A stretch of DNA of 6,036 nt from Candidatus Brocadiaceae bacterium (GTDB taxonomy: Bacteria > Planctomycetota > Brocadiia > Brocadiales > Brocadiaceae): the NCBI GenBank assembly GCA_024653795.1, contig JANLHY010000344.1, forward strand, positions 1 through 6,036, read 5' to 3'. Below the pieces are notes generated by a model. The model saw nothing but the letters and a program-made list of their open reading frames with translations, was not told where the DNA came from and made no database searches. The position numbers were made by a program, and so were the translations under genes. Shown piece after piece: positions 1 to 6,036 of this stretch; within the stretch, counting starts at the first letter, position 1; the number at the start of each line of letters is the position of its first letter.

Positions 1-360
1 TCTAGTGTGGATTTGCTTAATAGCGATAATGTAATGCATAATCTTCACTCCTGGTCTATCAAGAACGCTGCTTTTAATGAAGGGGTATCTGGTGGTGGAA
101 AGTTAACAAAAAAATTTGATCTTGCGGAAATAGTAAAGATTACGTGTGATGTGCACAAATGGATGAGTTCTTTTGTAGTAGTTAAGGCAAATCCTTATTT
201 CGCCGTCACAAATGAAAATGGTCAATTTAAGATTGAGAATGTGCCTGCTGGCACATATAAGATTGAGGCCTGGCAGGAGAAGCTTGGGAAAAAGACCAGC
301 GATGTAACCGTAAAGTCAAAAGAAGAGGTTGTGGTAGACTTTGTTTTGACAAAGAAATAA
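1..360 (+). CDS. Cupredoxin-like protein with C-terminal carboxypeptidase-regulatory-like domain (5' partial)
   Basis: Probable small type-1 copper electron carrier outside the cytoplasm; the signal peptide and first strands lie upstream of the window. The reading frame is open from base 1 (119 codons visible), and the GTG at 7 falls inside the cupredoxin fold, so it is not taken as the start. Visible residues 7-16 hold the N-x-D...H-N pattern around the first copper ligand (His13). Residues 49-55 are CDVHKWM, a Cys-x2-His-x2-Met loop with the short spacing of amicyanin, supplying Cys49, His52 and Met55. Residues about 60-119 form a carboxypeptidase-regulatory-like beta-sandwich (PYFAVTNENGQF, VPAGTYKIEAW). 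This two-domain arrangement is familiar from planctomycete and other bacterial proteins of unknown exact role. It lies 28 bases before the bd-like gene, which suggests it donates or accepts electrons for that complex. Copper binding is inferred from the motif; the partner is a guess. Confidence 0.8.
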   Translation, partial: SSVDLLNSDNVMHNLHSWSIKNAAFNEGVSGGGKLTKKFDLAEIVKITCDVHKWMSSFVVVKANPYFAVTNENGQFKIENVPAGTYKIEAWQEKLGKKTSDVTVKSKEEVVVDFVLTKK

Positions 361-371
361 CGTACTTGTTT

Positions 372-378
372 AAAAAGG
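372..378 (+). promoter_or_regulatory. Ribosome binding site that favours the ATG at 389
   Basis: An A-rich stretch ending in AGG (376-378) lies 10 bases before the ATG at 389. It supports that ATG over the in-frame TTG at 383, which would leave only 4 bases between site and start. Confidence 0.5.
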
Positions 379-388
379 CGCATTGTTA

Positions 389-2500
389 ATGAATAATTTG
401 AAGATATTGTCGTATCTCCCAAAGAGAAGCAGATATATTGTTGTCTTATTGTTTTTCCTTTCCTTTATTTCACTTCTTTCGCTTTCACAAAAAGTTTTTG
501 CATCTGATGCGCCAGCGGGAACGGCAAAAGAAGCTGCAGCGCTTGGCGTCGAATTGCCCCAATTTGAGGCAGGTCAGTCACTGGCGTCATCGCAAACACC
601 TGAGGGGCAACCGGCGGCAGCAGAGGCTGGGACAGCAACGGCGGCTGTTGAGGAAGAAGAGGCTGGCCCGGTACAGTATCGGGCGTTTTTTGGGATAGAT
701 TCCCGGTTGATAGTCTGGATTGTCTCGGAATTGCATCTCATGTTTGCAGCCTTTGTGCTGGGTGTGCCCATTTTTGCTGTAATTGTTGAGATTGTAGGAT
801 TCAAAGGCGGCGACATCAAATATGATAAGATGGCGAAGGAATTTACCAAGTTGCTGTCTGCTGCATTTGCTACGACTGCATCATTTGGCGGTTTGCTTGG
901 GTTCTGTTTGTTCGGTTTGTATCCGGAATTTATGGGCCATATGACGAATGTGTTTGCGCCGACCATGTATATTTATGCATTGATGTTCTTTGGCGAAGCA
1001 TTCACTTTGTATGGCTATTATTATTCGTGGGAAATTCTTAAGGGAACTGCCTTTAAGAAATGGTTCCATATTACCCTTGGTGTTTTGCTTAACCTGTTCG
1101 GTACGGGGCTTATGTTCATCACCAATTCATGGGCAACGTACATGATGAGTCCTTCGGGGGTTGCCCCTGCAACGGGGAAGCTGCTTAGTTTGTATCATGC
1201 CATGTATAATCCGCTCTGGATGCCCGTAAATATCCACCGTTTGATTGCAAATGTGTGCTTCGGCGGTTTTGTGGTAGGCGCTTATGCCGCGGTAAAATTC
1301 TTAGGTTCGAAATCTGAAGAGGAAAAGGCGCATTACGATTGGATGGGTTATGTCGGAAACTTTATAGGAGTTGGAGCGCTGATCCCCTTGCCATTTGCAG
1401 GATACTGGCTTGGACGTGAAGTGTATAGTTCCAGCCCTGTGATGGGTAATATCATGATGGGTGGCGCTTTTTCCTGGACATTTATTATCCAGGCTATTCT
1501 GATTGGTATGCTCTTTATCGGCGCTAATTATTATCTGTGGCTTGGAATGGGTAGGATTAGGGGGTCAGAGCGATACACAAAATTTTTCAAATACCTCATC
1601 TTTGTAATCTTTATGTGTTTTGCAGTCTGGTTGACACCGCATAATCTACCGCTGAGTGGAGAAGAGAGGGCGATGATTGGCGAGCAATATCACCCCTTCT
1701 CTAAATATTTTGGGGTTATGGCGGCGAAAAATGCCGTAGTCAATTTGATAATTCTTGCTACGTTCTTTTCCTTCTTGATTTATCGGAGAAGTAACAAGGG
1801 GGAAATGGCGCCGTTTTCGGAACAGGGGAAGGCTGGTAAGATTGGAATATTTTCTGCCGTGATCTTCTGTTTGCTGATGCTGGTTTCGTATGCGATTTCA
1901 CTTAATTTTGTGGAATTAGATGCCAACATAAAGGTTTTTGTGAAACCGCTCGTTCGTGCGCTTTATATCCAGTCATTTGCGATATGTTTAGCAGCGTATT
2001 TAACCTTTAAAAATAAAGGAAAATTAGGGCAGGCGATGCTGTTTGCAGTTACAGCGTGTATTGCGGTGATTTATTTCTGGTATTATGGTTATCAGGTTAT
2101 GCAAAAGGCAAATTTGGTATTGAGATACTTATCAGTGACGCAGGTTTCGATCGTGATGAGTTGCCTGATTATGAATGCCATTATTGATATTTTCATGTTC
2201 CGTAAGGCAAAGCTTGTGGGAGGTATTGAGTGGGGGAAGATGCCTGTGCGGTCTCAGTATGCGTTGCTTCTGTTGTGTGTAGTTATTGTCATTCTGATGG
2301 GATTGATGGGCTTCATACGATCCGGACTGAGAATGGACTGGCATGTTTATGGCATTTTGCAAGATACTTCACAATGGGCGTACACCCCATCCCTGGCATA
2401 CATGGGCAGGATAGTAGGCTTGATTGTGGCGCTCTTCCTGGGTCTGGTAGCTTTTGTGTTTTGGCTGGCCGGTCTCGGTGATAAAAAAGAAAAGGCATAG
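389..2500 (+). CDS. Cytochrome bd-like (CydA-related) membrane oxidoreductase subunit
   Basis: Integral membrane heme protein of 703 residues, related to subunit I of cytochrome bd oxidase. Residues 17-39 are a signal peptide or anchor (VFA-SD is a plausible cleavage site), followed by an Ala/Glu/Pro-rich linker to about 95. About 15 hydrophobic helices follow. CydA-like landmarks, aligned by eye, are: His116 (SELHLMFAAFVLG) at the E. coli His19 position; Glu203 (FFGEAFTLYGYYY) at Glu107; NSWATYMMSPSG (246-257) matching the NGWMQNP segment; His283 (PVNIHRLIANV) at His186; GYWLG (338-342) matching GYEMG; Met374 as a candidate for Met393. The loop after GYWLG is about 20 residues, where E. coli CydA has a quinol-binding loop of over 100. 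The GRQPW motif is not seen, and the Glu99 position reads Ile195. Helices from about 485 to 695 extend beyond the usual nine of CydA. No CydB follows. This fits the non-quinol (OR-type) bd-like families described from Nitrospira and relatives. The acceptor, oxygen or otherwise, is unknown. Confidence 0.82.
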   Translation: MNNLKILSYLPKRSRYIVVLLFFLSFISLLSLSQKVFASDAPAGTAKEAAALGVELPQFEAGQSLASSQTPEGQPAAAEAGTATAAVEEEEAGPVQYRAFFGIDSRLIVWIVSELHLMFAAFVLGVPIFAVIVEIVGFKGGDIKYDKMAKEFTKLLSAAFATTASFGGLLGFCLFGLYPEFMGHMTNVFAPTMYIYALMFFGEAFTLYGYYYSWEILKGTAFKKWFHITLGVLLNLFGTGLMFITNSWATYMMSPSGVAPATGKLLSLYHAMYNPLWMPVNIHRLIANVCFGGFVVGAYAAVKFLGSKSEEEKAHYDWMGYVGNFIGVGALIPLPFAGYWLGREVYSSSPVMGNIMMGGAFSWTFIIQAILIGMLFIGANYYLWLGMGRIRGSERYTKFFKYLIFVIFMCFAVWLTPHNLPLSGEERAMIGEQYHPFSKYFGVMAAKNAVVNLIILATFFSFLIYRRSNKGEMAPFSEQGKAGKIGIFSAVIFCLLMLVSYAISLNFVELDANIKVFVKPLVRALYIQSFAICLAAYLTFKNKGKLGQAMLFAVTACIAVIYFWYYGYQVMQKANLVLRYLSVTQVSIVMSCLIMNAIIDIFMFRKAKLVGGIEWGKMPVRSQYALLLLCVVIVILMGLMGFIRSGLRMDWHVYGILQDTSQWAYTPSLAYMGRIVGLIVALFLGLVAFVFWLAGLGDKKEKA

Positions 2501-2507
2501 AAAACTT

Positions 2508-3458
2508 ATGAATAAAAGTATGCTTAAAATTACGGCATTTGGAATTGTAGTTATCGGATTCTATATCTATATTACGATGTATGTGTCCGGCCTTTCTGGT
2601 ACGGGTGGCGGCGAGTCGGCCGGAGGGGTAAACCCTGAATCTGGCGAAAAGATATTTTGGGGTGACGGACAGTGCAGTACCTGTCACAAGATAGGTTCGA
2701 GCGGAAGCGCCACAAGAGGCCCTGACCAGGATGGCTTGTCTGGCAGGGCTGAAGAGCGGGCAAAAGAGTTGGGTTTGCCTTCTGGATTGGATTATCTGGT
2801 AGAATCCATAGTAGAGCCTGAGAAATATGTCGTGAAAGGGTATGATAAAATTATGCCGAAGGTATTCGATCCCCCCATTATGTTGTCACGTGAGAAGATA
2901 CTGGCTGTTTTGTCGTACCTTCAAACGCTGGGGGGAGAGCCTGATATTGGCGCTCTTATGAAGTATAAGGATAAAATACCTGAGGCATCGAAGAAAAAGG
3001 TAAAGCCGTGGGTGCCTCCGATGGTTGTTGATGCAAAAGAAGGCGAAAAGGTATTCTTTGATGAAACTCGCCCGGTTACCTGTGGAAAGTGTCACGTTGT
3101 GAATGGCAAAGGCAAGAAAGTGGGACCAGAGCTTACGGGGATTGGCGCTATTCAGACTCCTGAATATTTCCTTGAATCTATCCTTAAGCCAAGCGCCAAG
3201 ATCGTAAAAGGGTACGAAACGATGTATGTGATAACAACAGATGGAATACCCTATAATGGCTTAATTAAGAGTGAAACTGAGGAAGAGATTGTTTTGTTAA
3301 AAGAAGAGAGTGGTGAGCTCGAAGAGGTGTCTATTGCTAAAAGCGATATCGAGGAAATGAAAAAGCAGGATGTTTCAATTATGCCGGGAAATATTGGTGA
3401 GATGTTAAGTGTAAGGGATTTTTACGGGATTGTATCCTTTTTACAAAGCTTGAAATAA
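2508..3458 (+). CDS. Membrane-anchored diheme cytochrome c with planctomycete-type heme domain
   Basis: Electron-transfer protein of 316 residues, held by one N-terminal helix (residues 8-28) with the heme domains outside the cytoplasm. There are two CxxCH sites: CSTCH at 56-60 and CGKCH at 192-196. Candidate axial methionines are Met116 (KIMPKVF) and Met292 (SIMPGNIGEML). The second half (about 175-316) follows the Pirellula/Verrucomicrobium-type putative heme-binding domain: CxxCH, GPELTGIG, a YFLESILKPS helix, KGYET, a DGIPYNGLI strand, SIMP and a terminal SFLQSLK helix. The first half repeats the same order in shorter form (YLVESIVEPEKYVVKGYDK), so the protein looks like an internal duplication. 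The ATG at 2508 is 7 bases past the preceding stop, and its ribosome site is weak (AAAGG at 2491-2495), suggesting translational coupling. An in-frame upstream start at 2454 would overlap the previous gene and add a charged extension before the anchor, so it was rejected. Likely role: relay between soluble carriers and the bd-like subunit. Confidence 0.88.
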   Translation: MNKSMLKITAFGIVVIGFYIYITMYVSGLSGTGGGESAGGVNPESGEKIFWGDGQCSTCHKIGSSGSATRGPDQDGLSGRAEERAKELGLPSGLDYLVESIVEPEKYVVKGYDKIMPKVFDPPIMLSREKILAVLSYLQTLGGEPDIGALMKYKDKIPEASKKKVKPWVPPMVVDAKEGEKVFFDETRPVTCGKCHVVNGKGKKVGPELTGIGAIQTPEYFLESILKPSAKIVKGYETMYVITTDGIPYNGLIKSETEEEIVLLKEESGELEEVSIAKSDIEEMKKQDVSIMPGNIGEMLSVRDFYGIVSFLQSLK

Positions 3459-3471
3459 GGAATCAATAGCT

Positions 3472-3476
3472 AGGAG
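3472..3476 (+). promoter_or_regulatory. Shine-Dalgarno site AGGAG for the monoheme cytochrome gene
   Basis: AGGAG lies 7 bases before the ATG at 3484. It is the clearest ribosome binding site in the window and fixes this start. The neighbouring genes have weak or no such site, so this gene may be translated independently within the operon. Confidence 0.75.
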
Positions 3477-3483
3477 TGCATTA

Positions 3484-4254
3484 ATGGCTAAAAAAGGCAG
3501 TAAATTTTTAATGATATGGGTAATCACTGCAGTTATCTGCTTGTTTTTGTTCCTTAAATATGCTTCCCCGAAGATTTTTCAGGTGTTAATGGCGAAAGAT
3601 CATACTATGCCCACGCCAAGCACCCTGATGATGTGGTATATGATTATGGGAATTCTGGCTGGTCTGGTGTATGCTACCACCAGTAATCAAAAATTTGCTG
3701 ATTTTCTGGGCTTTTTGCTGCCAGGTAGTGGTCATACAATAAAGTTTTTGCTGCAAAAACTGCTATTTGTTGCTTTTCCTGTGCTCGTGGGCTGGTTTGT
3801 GTATTCCTGGTCTATTCCAGGCGCTGCATCGCCGGTGGAATTAAGAATTCAGCATCCTACCCTTCCACAAGAGTTTGAAAAGCTAGCGAATCCACTCCGT
3901 CAAACGGATGCTGAAACACAAAGGAAGTGCATCGAAGAAGGAAAGATTCTCTTCCAAACCTATTGTCGTCCCTGTCATGGTTCAAAAGCGGATGGCAACG
4001 GGCCTTTTGCAAATTCATTCCGTTTGAGACCGATTAATTTTCAGGATCCAGGAACGATTGCAACTGTAGTAGATAACTATCTCTTTTGGCGTATTAAAGA
4101 AGGCGGTCCCGGCCTCCCTTCGGAGTCTACCCCGTGGGATTCAGCGATGCCGTCGTGGAAAGATGATTTAAAGGATGACGAAATCTGGAAGATTATTATG
4201 GGTGAATATGATACGGCTGGTGTTATGCCTCGACAAAGGGAAAAGCTTGAATAA
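3484..4254 (+). CDS. Three-helix membrane monoheme cytochrome c
   Basis: Membrane-bound class I cytochrome c of 256 residues. Three hydrophobic helices come first, at about 9-25, 47-65 and 91-110, followed by a cytochrome c domain from about 145 to 245. The heme site is CRPCH at 161-165, followed by the GSKADGNGPFA loop typical of cbb3-type/CcoP-like cytochrome c domains. Met222 in SAMPSWKDDLKDDEIW is the likely axial ligand. The three-helix N-terminal part (PSTLMMWYMIMGILAGLVYA; LLPGSGHTIKFLL) is not a domain I can name; it may dock the cytochrome to the bd-like subunit. The gene sits between two diheme cytochrome genes, with 25 bases before it and 4 after, so it probably belongs to the same complex. 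The domain class is seen directly; complex membership is inferred from gene order. Confidence 0.87.
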   Translation: MAKKGSKFLMIWVITAVICLFLFLKYASPKIFQVLMAKDHTMPTPSTLMMWYMIMGILAGLVYATTSNQKFADFLGFLLPGSGHTIKFLLQKLLFVAFPVLVGWFVYSWSIPGAASPVELRIQHPTLPQEFEKLANPLRQTDAETQRKCIEEGKILFQTYCRPCHGSKADGNGPFANSFRLRPINFQDPGTIATVVDNYLFWRIKEGGPGLPSESTPWDSAMPSWKDDLKDDEIWKIIMGEYDTAGVMPRQREKLE

Positions 4255-4258
4255 TACT

Positions 4259-5857
4259 ATGATAAAAGCGTTTAAAAATGTTTTGGTTAGTTTGGGATTG
4301 ATCGTAGTAACGACAAGTGTTTTTATAGGGCGTGCAGAGGTATCTGCGCAGACATCACACTTGTTTAGAACTTATAAACATGAAGTGCCGCAAAAGTTGT
4401 CTGAAACACCCGAAGCTATTGCAGAAGGAAAAAAGGTTTACGAAAAGCGGTGTTGGTATTGTCATGGAATCGAAGGTAAGGGTGATGGCCCTGCATCGAA
4501 AACCACGTTTCCAAAACCCAGGAATTTTACGAGAAATGAGTATAAGGTTCGTTCTACTACGTTTGGTTCAGTTCCTACCGATGAAGACCTTTTTAGAATT
4601 ATTACCAGCGGTATAGAAGGAACGGCCATGCCTTTCTGGATCACGATTTCTGAGACAGAACGATGGCAGGTAATTTACTACGTGAAGACCTTTAGTGAAC
4701 GGTTTAAGAAAGACACTGCCCCGAAGGTAGTATCGGTAGGGTCAGTTGCCTCGACCCCGGATAGCATAAAAAGAGGGCAAGAGCTATTTAAGGAGACGAA
4801 GTGTTTTGAATGCCATGGCGAGGACGGTCGGGGAAATGGCCCTTTAACGGTAGCTTTACAAACAGAATGGAATATGCCTTACAGGGCAAGGGATTTATCC
4901 AAGGCATGGAATTTTAAGGGTGGTAATACAATGGAAGATATTTATCGTACGATTTCTACTGGTTTTAATGAGACCCCTATGGGTTCTTATTTAGAAAAAC
5001 TTTCTGACGAAGACCGCTGGCATGTTGCTCACTATGTGAAAAGTTTATCGAAAGATATGGCATCTGATGTGGTGGTAAAGGTTAAGTTATTTGAAGGCGA
5101 ACAATTGCCGGCAGAACCATTAGACGAGAACTGGAGTAAAGCCACGCCAGTAGAGATTCCCTTGGCAGGGCAAATACTTACTAGTCCTAGACATTGGGCA
5201 CCGTCTGTTGATGCAGTTATGATTAAGGCTTTATACAATAAGGATGAAATTGCCTTTTTGGTTGAATGGGATGATTCAACTAACAAACAAGAGGAAATAT
5301 TCCGCGATGCCGTTTCTCTTCAGTTTCCAACAAAAATTCCGGAATCGTTAAAGAAGCCATATTTTGCAATGGGAGATTCGAGCGGAGCAGTAAATCTGTG
5401 GAGTTGGAAGGCATATTGGAGCGATGGATTTGGTTCTATTGCCGAGGCACCAGAATCAGAGCCGGGGACAGTGATTGAAATGAATGCAAAGGGATTTAAA
5501 AATATTGTAACACAGCCACCGGAGAGCCAGAACGTGACGGGGAAGGGGATTTACCAAAATGGGCGGTGGAAGGTTGTTATGAAAAGACCTTTGAATACGG
5601 AGGATGCAAAGGGGGATATTCAATTCGAAATTGGAAAGCTCATCCCTATTGCCTTTGCGATATGGGATGGTTCAAATAGCGATGTCGCCGGCCAAAAATC
5701 AGTGTCATCATGGTATTACATATCGCTTGAAAAGTCCGTACCCAAAACGGTTTTTGTTTACGTATTGATTGCAATTGTTATGGGTGCAAGTATTGAGATG
5801 TGGTTTGTAGCGAGATTACGCAGGTTCCCACCAAAGTTAGAAGATGAAGGTCAGTAA
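4259..5857 (+). CDS. Exported diheme cytochrome c fused to a heme b (ethylbenzene dehydrogenase/NxrC-like) domain
   Basis: Predicted three-heme electron carrier of 532 residues. A signal peptide covers residues 1-30 (cleavage near VSA-QT). Two tandem class I cytochrome c domains follow: CWYCH at 65-69 with Met124 (GTAMPFW), and CFECH at 182-186 with Met241 (TPMGSY). Residues about 275-490 match the ethylbenzene-dehydrogenase-type heme b domain found in gamma subunits of DMSO-reductase-family enzymes (EbdC, NxrC, ClrC, SerC): LVEWDD, PYFAMGDSSGAVNLWSWKA, FAIWDGSNSDVAGQKSVSSW. That family uses Met and Lys heme ligands; Met371 and Lys480 are my candidates. A C-terminal helix (about 496-516) followed by RLRRFPPK anchors it with a short cytoplasmic tail. 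The ATG at 4259 is preferred because it starts a clean signal peptide 4 bases after the previous stop; the in-frame start at 4175 overlaps that gene. No clear ribosome site is present, which suggests coupling. No molybdenum catalytic subunit is in view, so its redox partner is unknown. Confidence 0.87.
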   Translation: MIKAFKNVLVSLGLIVVTTSVFIGRAEVSAQTSHLFRTYKHEVPQKLSETPEAIAEGKKVYEKRCWYCHGIEGKGDGPASKTTFPKPRNFTRNEYKVRSTTFGSVPTDEDLFRIITSGIEGTAMPFWITISETERWQVIYYVKTFSERFKKDTAPKVVSVGSVASTPDSIKRGQELFKETKCFECHGEDGRGNGPLTVALQTEWNMPYRARDLSKAWNFKGGNTMEDIYRTISTGFNETPMGSYLEKLSDEDRWHVAHYVKSLSKDMASDVVVKVKLFEGEQLPAEPLDENWSKATPVEIPLAGQILTSPRHWAPSVDAVMIKALYNKDEIAFLVEWDDSTNKQEEIFRDAVSLQFPTKIPESLKKPYFAMGDSSGAVNLWSWKAYWSDGFGSIAEAPESEPGTVIEMNAKGFKNIVTQPPESQNVTGKGIYQNGRWKVVMKRPLNTEDAKGDIQFEIGKLIPIAFAIWDGSNSDVAGQKSVSSWYYISLEKSVPKTVFVYVLIAIVMGASIEMWFVARLRRFPPKLEDEGQ

Positions 5858-5900
5858 GGGATTGACAATAAATAATCTGAACAAGTTTGTTGTCCGACAC
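5858..5900. other. Short AT-rich spacer after the operon, no gene seen
   Basis: This AT-rich spacer follows the last stop codon. GACAA at 5864-5868 and TTGTC at 5890-5894 could pair weakly, but there is no GC-rich stem and no trailing T run, so I do not call an intrinsic terminator. Confidence 0.4.
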
Positions 5901-6008
5901 TTCGACAGGCTCAGTACAGGCACTTTGAAGAGCAGGTACTGTCAGGGCTAATCCCCGTTTTCACGAGGACAAGAGCCCAATTCAGACTTCGTAGTGAGCT
6001 CAGTCGAA
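5901..6008. repeat. Imperfect inverted repeat with internal stems, MITE- or REP-like
   Basis: The left arm TTCGACAGGCTCAGTAC (5901-5917) and the reverse complement of the right arm at 5991-6008 (TTCGACTGAGCTCACTAC) agree at 14 of 18 aligned positions, with one gap. Two short perfect pairs lie inside: CAGTAC (5912-5917) with GTACTG (5936-5941), and GGGCT (5945-5949) with AGCCC (5974-5978). No open frame of note crosses it. Sequences of the type TTCGAC..GCTCAGT and GAGCTCAGTCGAACG are familiar as dispersed intergenic repeats in several bacterial genomes, so this is probably a non-coding mobile or repetitive element. It could also act as a transcription end for the operon. The element may continue past the window edge. 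Confidence 0.6.
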
Positions 6009-6036
6009 CGATAAGACCATCACTAACCCCAGCCTT

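Noticed and set aside
383..388. TTG at 383 as start of the bd-like gene
   Set aside because: The ATG at 389 has better spacing from the AGG at 376-378 and only two codons separate them.
574..966. Antisense open frame of 130 codons inside the bd-like gene
   Set aside because: It lies wholly opposite a well-supported membrane protein gene; the product shows no recognisable domain and is best explained as a shadow frame.
2454..2507. In-frame upstream start for the diheme cytochrome
   Set aside because: It would overlap the end of the bd-like gene and put a basic, charged extension before the anchor helix; the ATG at 2508 gives a normal membrane anchor.
2313..2687. Antisense open frame of 124 codons across the junction of the bd-like and diheme cytochrome genes
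   Set aside because: It is opposite two real genes, has no recognisable motif, and is explained by their codon composition.
4175..4258. In-frame upstream start for the heme b fusion protein
   Set aside because: It lies inside the preceding cytochrome gene and would bury a clean signal peptide that begins at 4259.
5862..5890. TTGACA at 5862-5867 as a -35 promoter box
   Set aside because: No reasonable -10 box lies 16-18 bases downstream (GTTTGT is found there), and no gene starts within the window after it.
5880..5891. Palindrome AACAAGTTTGTT as an operator or terminator
   Set aside because: It is short, AT-rich, has only a 2-base centre and lacks a T tract; this is expected by chance in AT-rich spacer.

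Overview
The window reads as the 3' part of one co-directional respiratory operon on the + strand. It carries the tail of a blue-copper-like protein, a cytochrome bd-like membrane subunit, and three membrane-attached or exported c-type cytochromes, the last fused to a heme b (ethylbenzene-dehydrogenase/NxrC-like) domain. Moderate GC content, the planctomycete-type heme domain in the second cytochrome, the 'CDVHxWM' cupredoxin with a carboxypeptidase-regulatory-like tail, and the NxrC-like domain next to a bd-like protein all suggest an anammox planctomycete (Brocadia/Kuenenia/Jettenia type). Nitrospirota-like nitrite oxidisers carry similar bd-like proteins and are the main alternative. The taxonomic call is inference from gene content, not from a marker gene.

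Layout: 1-360, cupredoxin with C-terminal beta-sandwich domain, 5' end outside the window; 389-2500, bd-like multi-helix subunit; 2508-3458, membrane-anchored diheme cytochrome c; 3484-4254, three-helix monoheme cytochrome c; 4259-5857, exported diheme cytochrome c with a heme b domain and a C-terminal membrane helix. The gaps are 28, 7, 25 and 4 bases, so the five genes are probably co-transcribed from a promoter upstream of the window. From 5858 to 6036 there is no gene; it contains an imperfect inverted repeat with internal stems that looks like a dispersed or MITE-like element.

How it may work together: the operon encodes five CxxCH heme c sites, one predicted heme b domain, one type-1 copper site, and a CydA-related core that keeps candidate heme-ligand histidines but has almost no quinol-binding loop. 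No CydB-like gene is visible. The simplest reading is a complex in which electrons move through periplasmic (or anammoxosome-lumen) copper and heme c carriers to or from a bd-like heme core, instead of coming directly from quinol. The NxrC-like domain raises the possibility of a link to a DMSO-reductase-family enzyme such as nitrite oxidoreductase, but no catalytic molybdenum subunit is in the window. The terminal substrate (oxygen, NO or another) cannot be told from sequence.
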